A stretch of 64,000 bases of DNA. Source: Beaufortia kweichowensis. Its lineage: Eukaryota > Chordata > Actinopteri > Cypriniformes > Gastromyzontidae. A program made the translations under genes and the position numbers. The DNA lies in assembly GCA_019155185.1 (NCBI GenBank), contig CM032809.1:8577200-8641199 (forward strand), given 5' to 3'. The notes beneath the pieces are model-generated. The model did no database searches. It was not told where the DNA came from and saw only the letters and a program-made list of their open reading frames with translations. Shown here one piece after another: positions 11,232 to 26,200 of the stretch (position 1 is the first letter of the stretch; each line of letters starts with the position of its first letter).

Positions 11232-14200
11232 GTAAGTGTCCCAAACACCACTATTAAGTGTTTCATCAAATTTCAGGGAGCTGTATTAAACTGTCAGTAG
11301 TTTAAAGTGTATTTTACACAAAGTTTCAATGTGTATGTGTGTCGCTTTGGATGAGTTTAACAGTGTTTCATTTGTGTCTATGCAGCCCGCTAATTTCTCA
11401 TCAGCTTTGCTAGCCGCTTTAACTTTGTTTTTATAATGTTATTTTATGCGATGCCTTTTACTTCACCCTGAAAAGTGTAAAGACTCAGAAATGTCCGTTT
11501 GTTTTTAACGAGTTGTTCAGAGTTGAACGCAGAAAAATAGACAGCTAGCCGAGAAAGTTTTCGCGAGTTTTGGGTCGCTTGAGTTGTGTTAAGTTGTGCA
11601 AAAGTAAGCTTGTAAAGCACCTAATGTGTTTTACTGTATAATTTTGACACTTTATTTGCTTCATCCATCTGAAAAGTTAACACGTAGCGATTAAAACCGA
11701 AAGATACTTGGGGGCACGCTTTGCACATTGAACTTTATTTAAATTTAACTGTATCGTGGTCGTTTTTGGTACGATAGCCATCTGGATAGTTTTTGCACTT
11801 TTACGACAAAACGTAAAGGGATTTTGCAGTGTTTTGTAGCCGGTTGTGTTGTTTCTAGTACCGCATCCACCATTTGCGAGCAACTTTCAGCCATTTGGCC
11901 CTGAGAAAAGTGGCATCCCATCACAGCGCCTCTCTCTGTGTGCCAGAGGATTTTACACGAGACATTTCATATTTACGCTTTCTTTGTGCTTCCTGTTGTG
12001 TCTGTCATTTGTGGTTTTGTTTTGTACTGTCGTGTATCCTTACAGTTAAAGTTGCAGGTGTCATAAATGTTTCATTTGACCCCATTTCTTACGTAAGCCT
12101 TTGTTTACTCTTATGGTGGAGGTACATTTTGGGCACATTGAAGACTTTAACTTCAGAAACCAACTTTGTGTTTAAACGTAGTACTTCTGTTAATGCAAAA
12201 GTTAAGGAATAAAGCGGATGAAAGTAGTTTTTGCCTTATAACCAACGGATTCATAATAATCTGTTTTATATTCATCTTGATGTTTGGAAAATTGAGGGCA
12301 GATCATGTCTCGGTTGGGTATCTGAGCTCCACCAACGCTGAAGTTGTGCACTTATGCATTAAACCATTAGCTAGTTCTTCCATGTGTCCTCCCCCTCATT
12401 GGTCTCCATCATATAAAGTAACCCTTCTTATGGTATGGTAGAAGTTTTCCATGTTGTGCGTCGTGTCTGGGACGCAAGTCTGCGTAGGTGTGCAGAGGTG
12501 GGGTTCTGTGCACACTTACTAACTCATGTCAACTCAAAGCCAAAGTAGGATTTTTAGGGTAGCTCACAAACTGTGGGCTTTGTTGTTTTCATTGATCCAG
12601 AACAATTACAATAAATGCAAAGTTTTTCATGCTTTCAGCTGTATTATGTGTGAATATAATATGTGTGGCAAACATAACGTGGGTGTAATGAGTTTCTCCT
12701 TTGCCCAACCTTTTGGTTCATGATTGGACAACACTTAAGTAAACAGACAGTGAAATGGGTTTCTGCCAGCGGAAATGAGTTGTATGATTAGTCCTGCTGC
12801 TATATAAAAATTGTTCCTTTTAGGACATGTGTACCCCACCCAAGTCACCTAGCTTTTGTGTTGAGTTATGATTGATCGCTTCCTTTTGAAAAGCTAATTT
12901 GCCACCCAAGGGATTAAAGAATATCCTAAACCAGTTATTCTGCTAGTATTTTCTTGGAATTAAGATGTAATTAGTGATGAGAGATTTCACACGTAATCAC
13001 ACATTTAAAGGGATAGTTCATTTACTTAGTACTTTCTTCTGCAGAACACAAAAGAAAATATTTTGAAGAACATTGGTAACCGAACAATACTGGCTCACGT
13101 TGACTATCATTGTATAGACACAAAGCACTAAAATATCTCAGAATATCTTCTTCTGTTTTTCACTGATGCAAAAGGTTTTTTTTAGTAAACCATTCATGTA
13201 GGCAATAATTTAGAGTATTGCAATGTAACTATTTTATAAAGATTTTCAAAAAACTAAAAGAGGGTTTTTATTTCTGCTTAAAGTTTTCCATCATGGGTTA
13301 ATGTGAAAAAAGATCCAGTCAGTCGCATTAGTTGCATCACTTAGTTGCACTTTGGCACTCTATTTGGCCATCAACTCTTGCCCAGCTAAGCATGATATCT
13401 GTCTGACTCTGTTGTAGGCCAATAACTGGTCTATTTTTGGCACGTTTTTCCAATTGCATTATCCATAATATCAACAAGTTCGCCACATGTGGGTCTCACA
13501 TCTGGAAACGGGCTCTCTGTTGTCTGTTCCAGCATATGAAGGGACCCGCATGGGCAATTAGCCAGCGTTTAGAGAGGGTGGTGGTTAGTGCCATTATTTT
13601 TCAAAGGAGGGTCTGAATTGGTGTGGGCTGAGTGTAGGTGTGTAATTTCTGCATAACTGTGAAGGTATGATTCACTGTTCTACTGGCAAAAAAATGCTTG
13701 GGGGTTTTAAGATGTTTTTATTGTAGATTTGGGGGTAATGTTTTTGCATTATTTTCTTTCTCTCTCTCTCTCTCTCTTAGCAAGAGGGAGATATGAGGCA
13801 GTTCTTAATTTACTCCAGACCCCAACTGTGTAAATTTTCTAAATGCGACATCTTGCGGACACTGGCAAGAGATTTTCTGGACCATGTAGAAGGGAGAGAC
13901 CTTGTGTTTCTTTTATAAACCTAATTTTAATATTTAGAAATGAGATCTTTTGTAGACATCATGGCTTGCTGTTCGGTTTAACATGTCCTACAATTAGAGT
14001 TGCTTGTATGGTTTAGCACTAGACTCACTCAGGAGGCATGTGTGTGATTGGTTGATGTTTTATGTGGCTCAGTGGATTGGCTGGGTTTCCTGGAAACACT
14101 GTATAGACAACTTTCTAACCAGCCACAGGGTAAGATTTGTGTGCCGCCTTGTGTGTACCTATAGTGGCATGCTTAGGGCTGAAAGAAACAGTTGCACCAA

Positions 14201-17200
14201 AACACATCAACTGTGTTTATAGTGAGCTTCTTTTGTGTAAAGAACTATCCAAGTAAAACTAAAATGGAGTAATATTAGCTACCAGATGTTGCCTTGGAAT
14301 GGCTTTTCTTGTTCTCAAATTGTCCATTAAGACGTGATCCACTGTTTTTCCATTAAAGCAAAGATGACATTTGCCAGTGCTAAAGTTAGAAACAATATTC
14401 CTAAATTTACTTAAAATAAAGGCGGTGATAATAGGAAAGCGTATCATGAATACATGTTTCTCCAAGGTGCTTTCCAGCATTGAAAGATGGATCCAATCTT
14501 TGTGATGTGAATAACATGGCTTGTGTTAGTTCAAAAGTGAAGGAAATATCTTTTCTTTTTATCTCTTTAGAATCGGCCTCATTTCTCAAAGCAGGCCTTG
14601 CTTTCCTGTCTTTAGTCTTGGATCAATAGCTTTCCCGGTCTGCTTGATGTCTGAAGGCACGGCTTTCTCGTAATTCAGGAATAGATCTTTTGATGAGCAA
14701 TACCTTTTGTAACGGTGTGCTAAACACATGTAGCTTTCTTACTCTCTTGCCTTCCAGGAGAGTCTTTGTTAGCTTTTGTAAAAGCACAGGTTTCCACAAT
14801 AGTCGGTTTAAGGTTTAGTTATGGCTCTTTGTCATATCTAACGCCACACCTTTCTTTAATCTGTATTATAAGACTCAGGTGCTTGTGTGTCTAATGCAGT
14901 GTCCACAGGTTTTGTTTGTAACCCCGTGCCAAGCAGGCCACAAACTGAAATTTTAGCATGACCGACTTCTAGAGAGTTGTGTCTAGTGGAGACCACGGTT
15001 TTGTGGGAACTCTGAGGTTTTGTCGAGACTGTGGCTGACAGTTTTCCCCCTGTGTGTGTTTGTCTGTGTGAGCGTGTGGCTTTGGCCGTCCTTTCGGTGT
15101 GTGTGTGTGTGGTCACGCTCGTGTAACAATTTGTGAGCTTGAATTGTGTATACTTTCCTTGACATTTTCGAGAGCATGCCCCTTTGGAGTCTGTGCCCAG
15201 GCTTATGGTGAGGAAAGTTGTGAAGTGTTAAGAAGGGCTCAAGAGTTTCTCTGCAGTTTAAAGCTAGATAAAATGCAAGAACAGGGTGGAAATTTTTTAT
15301 GGGGTTACTATGCTGGGAAATTTTATTTGTGTGTCAGCATAGAGGCCAAATTAGTCTTCTACCTTCTTGAAGCAATCCATAACTTTTTTAAAATAAACAA
15401 AAATAAAAATTATTAAGCAAGTACATGGTAAGGTAAACTTATAATACTGATTATTAATATGAGCTGTTAGCTATGATTTCACAGAAAATGTCATTTTGAT
15501 GTCATTTGACTGTTGATGTCAATGCAATGTTATGATTCAAACAAATATGGTAAAAAAAGAAGCAAAAGTTATGAATTGCAGCTTAAAATGAGGTAATCAA
15601 ACTAATTAAAAGTAGCAATGCTTTTACCCTTACCTTATTTTTGAGTCAACAGGACTAAGACAATTAAACATTCTTTTTATTTTAATAAATTATTTTAATT
15701 ATTTTAAAATCTGTTTGTTTGATTGTGTTGTTTTAAAAAACTATTTTAATAGATTAATCTCCTGAAAGGGATAGTTCACCCAAAAATAAAAATTATGTCT
15801 GAATTTTTTTACCCTTATATCATTCAAACCCTGTACATGATTCTTTCTTTTGTAGAACACAGAAGAAGATATTTTGCAAAATGCTGCTTAACCATTGTAC
15901 TGTGTGTCCATACTATGAAAGTGAATGGGTTTTGCAAAATATCTTCTTCTGTGTTCTGCTGAAGCAAGAAAGTCATACAGGTTTGACATGACATGAGGGG
16001 GAGTAAATAATAAAATAAGTTTTTTTGGGGGGGGGGTGAACTATCCCTTTAAATGCCATGTAAGTGTTTTTAAAAGTGTTTGCTTCTTGTTTGAAATTTA
16101 ATTCACTGGTGGTTGTATTTTAAATGTTTTTATAATAGGTAGTTAGTTTTTGTAGCTTGCTTGCTTTTTAAAATGGATTGCTTGTGTGTTCTTTAACTAC
16201 ACTTTCAAAATGTCTAGCTGTGATTTAAGTTATTCGTAGCTTGAGAAACTGCAATTTCAGAATAGCTTTCCCTGCATAGCTAAATCAAAGCTTTTAAATG
16301 TTAAAAAGATAGTAGAAATCTGTTGTTCAAACTCAATATCCCAATATCCTGTTCTTGCATATATAAATGATTTTGTGACAATGGTGCCCTTTACTCGTAA
16401 TATGGTTGTAATAAAGACAAGAAGGCACGGTTTAAGTGGGTGTTTGTGTGTGTGTGTGTAACACGCATAGTTTATTAGTGGGGCCCAGACCCCCCACATT
16501 CCACTTTAATGGCTGCTGTCTGTGTTGCATTACACACACATACACACACACACACAGCAGCGTAAGCTGAAGGAAGAGGCACACACACGTTCCTAATTCT
16601 CGCTGTTGTGCGCTCTTTCTGTCTTTTGAGCTGCCATCTTTGTGGTGACGCCACTTTGACTCGCTCCCACTTTTATTTTTATGCAGCCAATTTATTTTTG
16701 CAGGCAGATCCAGTGTTACTGCAGTGAGCCTGCGATTGAACCGTGTGTGGGGAGAGAGAGAGAAAGACATTGATTATGACTAAGAATACGTCAGGGCCAC
16801 ACAGGTTCGACCTCTGCTTCAGATCTGAGTCATGGAGGTCTGCGTGGAGGAGAGAGTGCTTTCAGAACCTGTCAGTGGATTTCAGATTCCGTGTAGGCCA
16901 CCTAATCGGGTGGTGGAACTTTCAGCCACTTTTGCAGAACAGTGGAAATTAGGGTAATAAAAAAGTACATTTTTCATGAACCAAATTTTTTCAGTGGGAT
17001 CCCGATGTCTCGTGGTGCTTCGGTGATTTCCAGACCTTTAAATTGTGCGGTTTTAAGTAGTACCAGCTAAAACGTTACGCTGGCCTCTAGGGGACATTAT
17101 GCCTAATTCTAACGTGGTTCAGAGCTGGTGGCTGTGACCGACATGTGGCTGTGCATAGTTTGAGGAGGCCTGATGTCTGTGTGCTAATGGAAAGCTTGTA

Positions 17201-20200
17201 AATGAAGGGCCCATTAGCAGCGGGGCAGAAGATTGGCGAGGGTTTTGTGCGCTGTAGTCTTGGCCCGGGGTGGGAGAGAAAACAGGGAGCGACAGTGGAG
17301 ACGGCGTTCTAATCCCACAGCTGGAGCCGCGGCATGTGCCGTCAGCGACTGTGTGTGTTTGTGTGAGCATGTGCGTTTGTCTTTGGAGGAAAATGAAAGT
17401 GAAGCCTGAGTCTAGAGACCTAACCACAACACAGAACTTTAAAAGAGGCAATCTATTGACTTCTCATTCTCTGCCCCACACTACCACCTCTTTTTCCACT
17501 CCGTCGTGCTCTGATCTCTTTTGCGATCTTGGTTGCTTAGATTTTATTCTGTTTTATTTTGACTCTCCCTCGTGTTGGGTGGTATGACGAAAGCGACTCT
17601 ACAGTCATTGCGGTACTAATTAAAGACTGTAGGAAACAATATTACACCCTGATATGGAGATGGAAAGGTGACATTTAAATCAATGTAAAACCTAAATTGA
17701 CACCGTTTAGTTTTTTGCATGCTGATGATTTTGTTTTGCATAATTAATCTGAGCAAAGAATGTTTGTCTTTGCATTTTGGGTTATGTAAATAGCATTTTA
17801 GGCATTCTGGTGTGAGCTGCCCACTTTTTATAATTCCTGGTGGGTGATATTTTTTTTTCACCCTTCATGTTTTACTAAAAAAAACACATTACAGAAGTAA
17901 AATGAGTTGCAAATGTTGTTTCATCTTGACTTTAAAGGTGAGACAGAAGTCGTAGTCATTGCCTGCTGCGGTTGGCCGTTAAATGGGGGAGGTTGAACCC
18001 ACCACACGTTGCCTCCAGGGTCCCCATGGAGATATTCAGACACCTAGTCTCCTGTCTGCCACACTCTCACACTTGTTCGCTTTTCTTTAGACATTCCACA
18101 ATACATGCACGCATACAATCTTAAGAATCACCTGGGGCCCAGATGACTGTCTCCTGGCCAGCCCTTGGGTTTAATGGTGCTTTCTTGCTGTTGATGTGAA
18201 CCAATCATTGCTCTCAGCAGGGTGCCAGGGTTTGTAATCAGACAATCACATTGACGCTTCTGCGTTATCAGACGTTACATCATTGACAAAGCACAAGCTT
18301 AGCGGTGGAGGAGTTTACTTCAACGACGGTTCCGCCCATTTCTTCAAATGCACCACTGTTTGGCTGCAGGTTTGAATGATGCTGTTATGACAATTATTTA
18401 TCATGTCTTTGAGTCAACATTACACAATTCAAATGATTTTGCATATCAGTTAAGCACCCCGCCCCCATCGACAGGTAGCTTTTACAAAAGGGGATGTCAA
18501 CAAGCTTCAACAAGTATCTTAAGCTTTGGTAAAGTTATCTTATAGATGCTTTGTTTTATCATCATGTTAATTACAGGGTTTACAGTTTTCTGCATGTCTA
18601 ACTTTTGCATTGCTGTGAGTATAGGTTTGACATCAGTCACAGAAGTTGCAGCCACGTTGAAATGCCAATAATAGAACAATTCTATTCAACTTTTCTGACA
18701 TAGAAAAATGAGAATCCAAGGCCACAGAAGGGAGGGAACACTACAAAATTTAGTAAGCCATTTTAACCAACCAATAATAGTGAGCGACAGCGATGAGGCG
18801 AGACAGTGGATAGACGTACACCATGTTTATTGCTCAGCAAAGTCCGTTTGGCTGCCTTGCGCATCTACAAGCTCGCTGATGTTTTTGGCAAACCTAGAGA
18901 AGCGTTTTCCCGGCCGGTCCTGCCCAACCCAGTATAATCTGGCATGGGCTTGGCGATGGCAGTTAAAATTAGCTGCTTTGAATGAGCTTTTAGCGTCAAA
19001 GAGAAAACGCTGAGCTTGATTGTAGCCAGATTCAACCTGGCTGACTTCCACCTGCCCTTATACACCAAAAGGGTGAGGCTGACTGTAGTTTCCCTGAAGT
19101 CATATGCAAGTCTTCCACAGAATATGGTTGCTTTTGACTATCTTAGATGTGGCCAAAATTGCTCCAGATTTTTCTCTTTAGAACTTCTGTACCTATTTAG
19201 AGGCACCATTAAAAACAAGGTTGACCTTTGTGACTTAGACTTCTTATCAGTTTTTAGGTGCCTACTCTGGAACCGGAAAAATCAAGCAGATCTGCGCTGG
19301 CTTTCTTTGATCTTTCTGGAAGACTCAGTCCATGACTAAGTGTGAACAGAAGTGGGGGAAGGAAAAGAAATCGGTTAAAAGTTCATGTAGAGGTGGCTCC
19401 CAGCAGGAGATAAAGCTAGGATAAAAGCTTTGCTGTGATAAGATATTAGAAATCCACGACTCGCTGATAAAACGTAATGCCGCTATCACCCTTGCAACCT
19501 CGGCGGTTCTAATGACTTTTGCTCGGCTGCCTGAGCGAAGGCCACTGGAGTGTGTGATTTAACACTCAGATGAAGAGAACATGATGGCTGGAAGACTCTT
19601 AAGATTGAATCTTGGAGATTCCACATCACCAGTGAATTACAAAGTTTGCAGTTTTTTGCCCCTTCTGAGGTAATGATTGTGCATTAGGAAATCAGTCCAT
19701 GTTCTCAAAGTTTTGTATTAGAGTTAAAAAATTAGCTTTTTTTTTCAATTAAAATGGATATGAAATATTTTGAGTAGTCTGTGTTAATTTTGAACTCTTT
19801 AAAGAGTGTGTTAAGTGTCTAATGCATAAAATAAAATGCAGACTGGTACACATGATCATTTGTGACTGCCATTAGTCAATTAAAACTACTAAGTTGCTAC
19901 TAAAACAAGCTATTTTTCATGAAAATCGACCAAACGCTTGTAATGTTGAATACTTTAGCATTATTAACTGTTAGTAAAATACATTTGTGTTGCTTGGTGT
20001 AGTTATATTGATTTATATTGAGGGCAGCAAGAACATTATGCATTAGAAACAGGTTTCATTAATCACATTTATGCTTAATTGTATAATTGTTCATTGTTTA
20101 TTGATCATACAAAGTTAAGATGTGGCCCACAGTATCATCTTTTGTACAATTTGAGTATTTGAAAATGAGCTTTCTAAAGTCCATAATTGTTTTCGTTGTT

Positions 20201-23200
20201 TTTGAAATGTGTATGCTTAGTATCATCATGTTTTTAAAAATGTAAACATCAATCATGTTTTCAAACTTTTGCAGAAGAGAAAATCATGTTAACAAAGTAA
20301 AAGATTCAGATGAGCTGATGAGTTTGGCTTACATGTAGGATTTTGTAGTCAAGTTTTTATGTACCATGCAAGATACGAGATCTGTGCTAACGTTGAGCAT
20401 GGTTTTTTGGTGACGCACGCAGACCCGGTTAGTGAGAGCGAGAGCAGTTCAGGAGACCTGCACAGGCCTGTCGGTAAGAATTGTTTGGCAGGCAGCCGTC
20501 ACAGGCTGCTCCTCATGCTCGGCAGTCCTCACATAGCAGGAAAATTGGCCCAGAAACGCGCCCTGCCTGACCATTTATGGTTGATTTAATCATATCCCTA
20601 CGAGGAACTCCCCTGTGACGCGTCTGGTTTCTGTCTGGGCAGAGTTGGCCGTCGCACTGCGGCGTCCCGGACATCTGGAGCTCTGTCTCCACCGCCGTGT
20701 GCCGGTAACTGGAGTTTTTGGTCTCGCTGGTGTTGACATGAAGATTGTAGACATGAAAATAACAGCTACTAGATGTTTAGCTTACAAAGCCACAGCTGTG
20801 AAAGTATTAGACATAGCTAATAGCTTCTCCTTGGTGACAGTGTTTGGGACACAAGGCGTTCTTCAGTCTCTGCTTGGGTGGGAAATACGGTGTGACATGG
20901 GTGGCAAAATGACCTAGAGGTTTGCATAATGTACAGCAAAACGCACGGGCTAGCATAATCTAATACTTGATCCCTCAGTTCTCTTGTATTTGGGTTAAAT
21001 GTGTTCCCAAAACACCTGTCTTAAGTGTGAGATATCAAGCACTTAAGATCAAGGAGACAGATTGCCCGTATTGTGACTATAGCGAAGACTGTTGGCACAG
21101 GTTACTGATTGCATTATTTTCATACTGATGGGATAGTGGAGTCTACACTTGTGGGAAGAAAAAGCTATGTAGGACTTGCAGCTGTGCATTTTTTTGTAAA
21201 AGTGTTTATAAATTATGTTTACTATTGCTTTTAATTTAAATCTGCAATCTTTTTGGTTAACATATGAAAATCCAGTACATAGAAATCTGTGTAGAACGGT
21301 TTCCTTGCCCTTACCTTGCCTTTCACAACAGTTAGTTTATAATAATGATTTAGTTTGCAAGAAATTTGACTTAACCTGTGTAAAGATAAGTATGTAAAGT
21401 ATCCTGCATATTTTTTTTAAACAGATTGCATATAAGGGTTAAGAAATTTGCATAGGTCTTAATTTGAGAAGTAAAACAGCTTTGTTTCAACCATGAGAAA
21501 CACATGCAAGTCATTTAATAACCCGAGTCTAATAAACATTTAAAAGTCCCCTTACCCACAGCATGAGGAATGTAAAAAAACAGCTAAACTCTAAAGAACG
21601 AATCTTTTATTGCTTGTAAATTAAGTCTGTTTTTCATGTTTCACCCTGTCAACCCTGAATAAACTCTTCTTTATTGTTAGAGATGCAACGCTCTGTATAA
21701 ACCTGTTGCTGATGCCAGCTCTGTCACTGCTTTTCAATGTCATTTGTACGCTGTCATGCGTCTGTGAGCGGTGGCCCTGACGGAAATAGCCTCCTGTGAT
21801 CAGTCAACCTTGGCTTATTTACAGTTACAGTGATAACAATGACTGTCAAAATCGCCAGATGCAGCCAACTATTATTGTTCAGGCAAATGAGGGAGTTGAA
21901 TGACACACGACAATGAACGCATCTTAAATTAAAGCCTTGTTTAACTTGTGACCACACGTTTTAATTTTAAATGCTGTGGTGGATGTTTATTGTTTACTTG
22001 ACTTGGATGATATTGAAGGGATACTGCGTGGTTGTTGGTTTACTGGTGCCATCAAAACGTGATTTTAATAACTTACTTTTTTTGGTGGAAAATTAATACA
22101 AGTGCATATAATAGTGTTCAAAACCATCTCCTTACATTATCAATAATGATTTATAAATGAAGTTGTTTGTATGATTTAGTGGGAATGTCAGTTTGATGTC
22201 ATTTAACCCATGTAATGAAGTATGTTGCAATTTTATGTTTTAAGAGATGGTGATATAGAGACAACTAAAAAAACTCATTCTGGGTAACTAGAGATTGATC
22301 AACAGTGAATCCGAGTATCAGTCCAGATGGATGCCAAAGGTTTCTATTCGTTCCTGATGTGAAAGAGATGAGACATAGGGATGTGCATGCCTTTCTGCTG
22401 CCTGTTAGGGGCAACTGCCCTGAACCTTTATCATCAGGGTTGGCAGGAGGAGGCACGGCCGGCGGTGTTGTGGGCAGACATGCATACAAAACTGTGTTAT
22501 GTAAGCCTGCATGGTGTGCATCATGTGAGGGCTGCAGGCTGGCACTGTACACTAACAGATGACTGCCTGACTCTTTGATCCTCTCCTCTCAACCTGAGTG
22601 TGGTTTTTTTTCTTCTGGTAGACTCGCTCTCTTTACATCCTCCCTCTTTCTGTTTCTCTCGTGTTTTTCGGTCTCCTGTCCCCTGAAGCTGTTGTATATA
22701 GTCTGTGTCTATACAATGTTATTTTTCTAGCTTCTGATCATTTTCTGTATAAACCTATTTGCATTTTACATGTTAAAATGATTTACAGCGTTACTGTCAG
22801 CATAAAATTGACTACATCATAATGATTCAAATATATTTTCCAGCACTTTTGGAGAAATCGTACTGTTATATCACAGTTCTGTGACCGTTGTATGATAGCA
22901 TTTTAACAATTTAATGTGAATAAAAAAGTGAGATACAAATCAATCTGAGAATGAGAGAGACTCAAATTTATTTACTGGGTTTGGATGTTTTCATTAGCAC
23001 AAAACAACACTGACTCATTCTGTGCAGCTCGGATCAACGCAACAAACCGACGAACACACGCAGATGGACGTCAACGTGTCCACGTTGTAGGTTTTTGCCG
23101 TTTCCTGTCGATTGTGAAGTGGAACATTTAGGCAGCATGGCTGCTCGTGCTTTGTATTACTGATCTCGCACACATTCACGCTGGCACACATTAGTACCTC

Positions 23201-26200
23201 TTTTTTCCTGTCGCCACCATCATTAGTAGATTGAGAACGACCTTTTCCTCTGCCTAAATATAGAGCCCACAAAGAATAGGAGGAAGGGAGGGAAGCGGGG
23301 GAGAGATGGAGAGAATAGAGAGAGAAACAGAACGAATGAGCGTGGGGCCCTAAACATTTCTGAGCCTTTAAATACAGAGCAGAGGCACACTGGATGGCGT
23401 TTGTTTTCTTTTTCGTACTTGCGTCATAGCGTCACCAGAAAAAAAGAGCTTTTATAGCTGAACTCTAATAGCAAACAGAGACGACGGCAATAGGTGCTGT
23501 TTTTTTACGCTTCATAGAAACGCATGGCTGAAAATGAATGATTCTTCTAGAAAAAAAACACAAAATGTAAATTGTTTTTAATAAGAAGTTTTTTCGAATT
23601 TTGTAGCTTTTTCTCATTTACAAGTGACCATGTTGATTCTTAGAAATGTGACAAAAAAGTCACATAAGACTGAGAAAACTAGATTGTTCCTTCTGTTAGT
23701 GTGTAACATTCAGTCAGATGTTCGTCAGCCGGTTTGTTTATTCGTGTTCGTACAGTTTGTACAGGTGGTATAATGTAAGGCTTATGTCATATTGTTTTTG
23801 TTTGAATGTGTGTGTGTACAGGGCCCTGTCAAGTGAGGGGTTTGTCGGGCGGTCTCCTGACTCCATACCCATTAGTGACAGTAACCGTTAGAGAACCGGC
23901 AGTCCCAGCAGAACCCACAGACACCGGGGATGTGCCTGTTATAGCTGTTATTCCTCAGATCGAACATGTTTGTGTGTATATGCTAAGTCACCTTGTGGTC
24001 GTGTGTGAAAAAAGTGTGTGTTATGGCATACAAGTTAGTTTGAAAGTACCTCAGTGCAGTTTCTTGTTAAGATGTATCTCGGGTCTCCCTGGAGTCTGAT
24101 GTTGAGACCTGATGTTTTGCCCCTTCATTTCCAGGAACATGTACCTGTTTGCACTATGTCACGGCAAATTGTGGTACTTGCAAAGGCAAACATTGTTCTT
24201 GATATTGCTCAAAACCTCTAATAAATGTTTTTGAAGTTAGTCGTCCGAGTCCTAGTAAGTAATTCCACACTATTTATTTACACTATTTACAGCTCAAACA
24301 AGGTCCCAAGCATCACTTGCATTTTCTTTAAAAGGTTCTTAAACTTTAACTGTTTACCTGCTGTCTGTGATTGTCTTAGTTTTCTTCATCATGCTTTCAT
24401 CATGCTGTCAATATTTTACTGAAGCTTATCCCTTTATTAATTGATTTAGTTGAGGTTGGTTTTTCTGACCATATGTATATTTATAGCGCTAAAGTGTCTT
24501 GTTGCTAAGAGATGGTGTGGGAGCCGGGTACCCAGCGAAATAGGTATGAGAGGAGAGGGAAAAGAAGCACTTCTTGTAAAAACTGAATGACAAACACACT
24601 CACGCATACGGTGTGAGTCAGCTGTGACGTGCGCACGCGGTGGGAAGCTTTGTTTCTGCATGCCCACTCTTTTGGTGGAGGTCTGGTCCCACAAATGCTT
24701 AAATTATCACCGATGATCTGTTTTGTATGACACGTCTGTATAAGGTAGTAGGTATGAATTGTGTGACATGGTTAGCGTTTAACTTTTTTGTTAAAGTTGT
24801 GTTCCACGTAACTTGAACTTGCAGGCTGAACCTACCTTGCATTCGTTGGTGTTTGGATTTTGCAACACAAGTTCTCCCCATGTTTATCCTTGAAGTCTCG
24901 TTAATGTTTTATGGAAATTTAGAGTTATTCTGTCCCAAACGTGCAGGGCAAACATCTACCTTGTGTTCACTGGGTCAGGTCAGTTTAACATCTCCAAGAT
25001 ATCTCAAACGGGCATCTCACTCATGAGTCAAGCCACATTGCCGACTGTTCAGCAGTTGTCACGGACAGTTAGTACCAGCCCACGGTGTCCAAGTCATCCT
25101 TCCACCCCCCTGCGCAGCGTGGGTCCCTGCAGCACATGTGTGCGGTTGGCGGTGGCGGCAATGCTGAGCTGTTCTGCGTTAGCTGCCTAACACGGCGATC
25201 GGCTTTATTAGCAGCCAAGCTTTAAACAGTCTAAAAGGGGCATTCCACTGAGCAAAACAACACATTGTGCTCCAAGACTATCTCTCTTTCTCTTTTGTTT
25301 GGAAGTGTGGGAATTATGTGGTGTTATTTTCAGTCTTTTCCACATGACATGGTGCTCTAGGAGATACGATCTTAGTTTTGAGACTGCTCATTGTTTAGTG
25401 GTGTGATTTTGTTTTTCGTTTCCTAATAGGACATTGTGTCATTTCTAATTTTGGAACGACAGAAACAACCTTGTTATCATCGATAAACTATTTATTGAAA
25501 CGACGTCTTTACCTTCTGGCAGATTTGTTTCACATGTTTGTCGATTTGAAAAGTTGACCACGGTCATGTCTCTGGATATCATGTTGACTCAGCATTGTGC
25601 ATGGATTCGTAATAGGTCTGTCACTTAATATGTTGTGTAACCGTCTGTCCATGTTAATATCCATCTGCCGGTTCCAAAGCACAAACTGTTTCAGTAATTA
25701 GACGAAGATCTTCAGTCACGGCTCTGTTTCTGTCTTTGGTCCAACAGCCTTTTGCTTTTCTTCTGTTTCTGCAAGTATTGAGTCTAAAAGTAGAGACCAT
25801 GTGCGCATACCCACTGTCCTGTTGATTTGTGTGCACTGTTTAGACTACTATCCCAAGGATTCTGATCTTAAAACTTTTTAACAGTCACCATGGCATGAAT
25901 ACTGTACTTTCAAATCATGGTATATACAACATTTTATAACAATCAAGTTAAAGACATTAGCATGCATCACAATGATTCAATATGCTTTTTATTTGGCTGT
26001 GAACTTTCTTTAAGACTCCTTGAATTTAAGAGCATCTCTGATTTTAAAACCTCAGTAGTAAAATGCTGATAGAGTTTGATATAACTAGTTGATATAACTT
26101 CAAAAATAAATTAACTTAATTGTCAGCATGAAGAACATTACAAATGTTCCCTTGGCTTGAAGTCACATAATAGACAGGAGTAATATTCATCTAAATAAAA

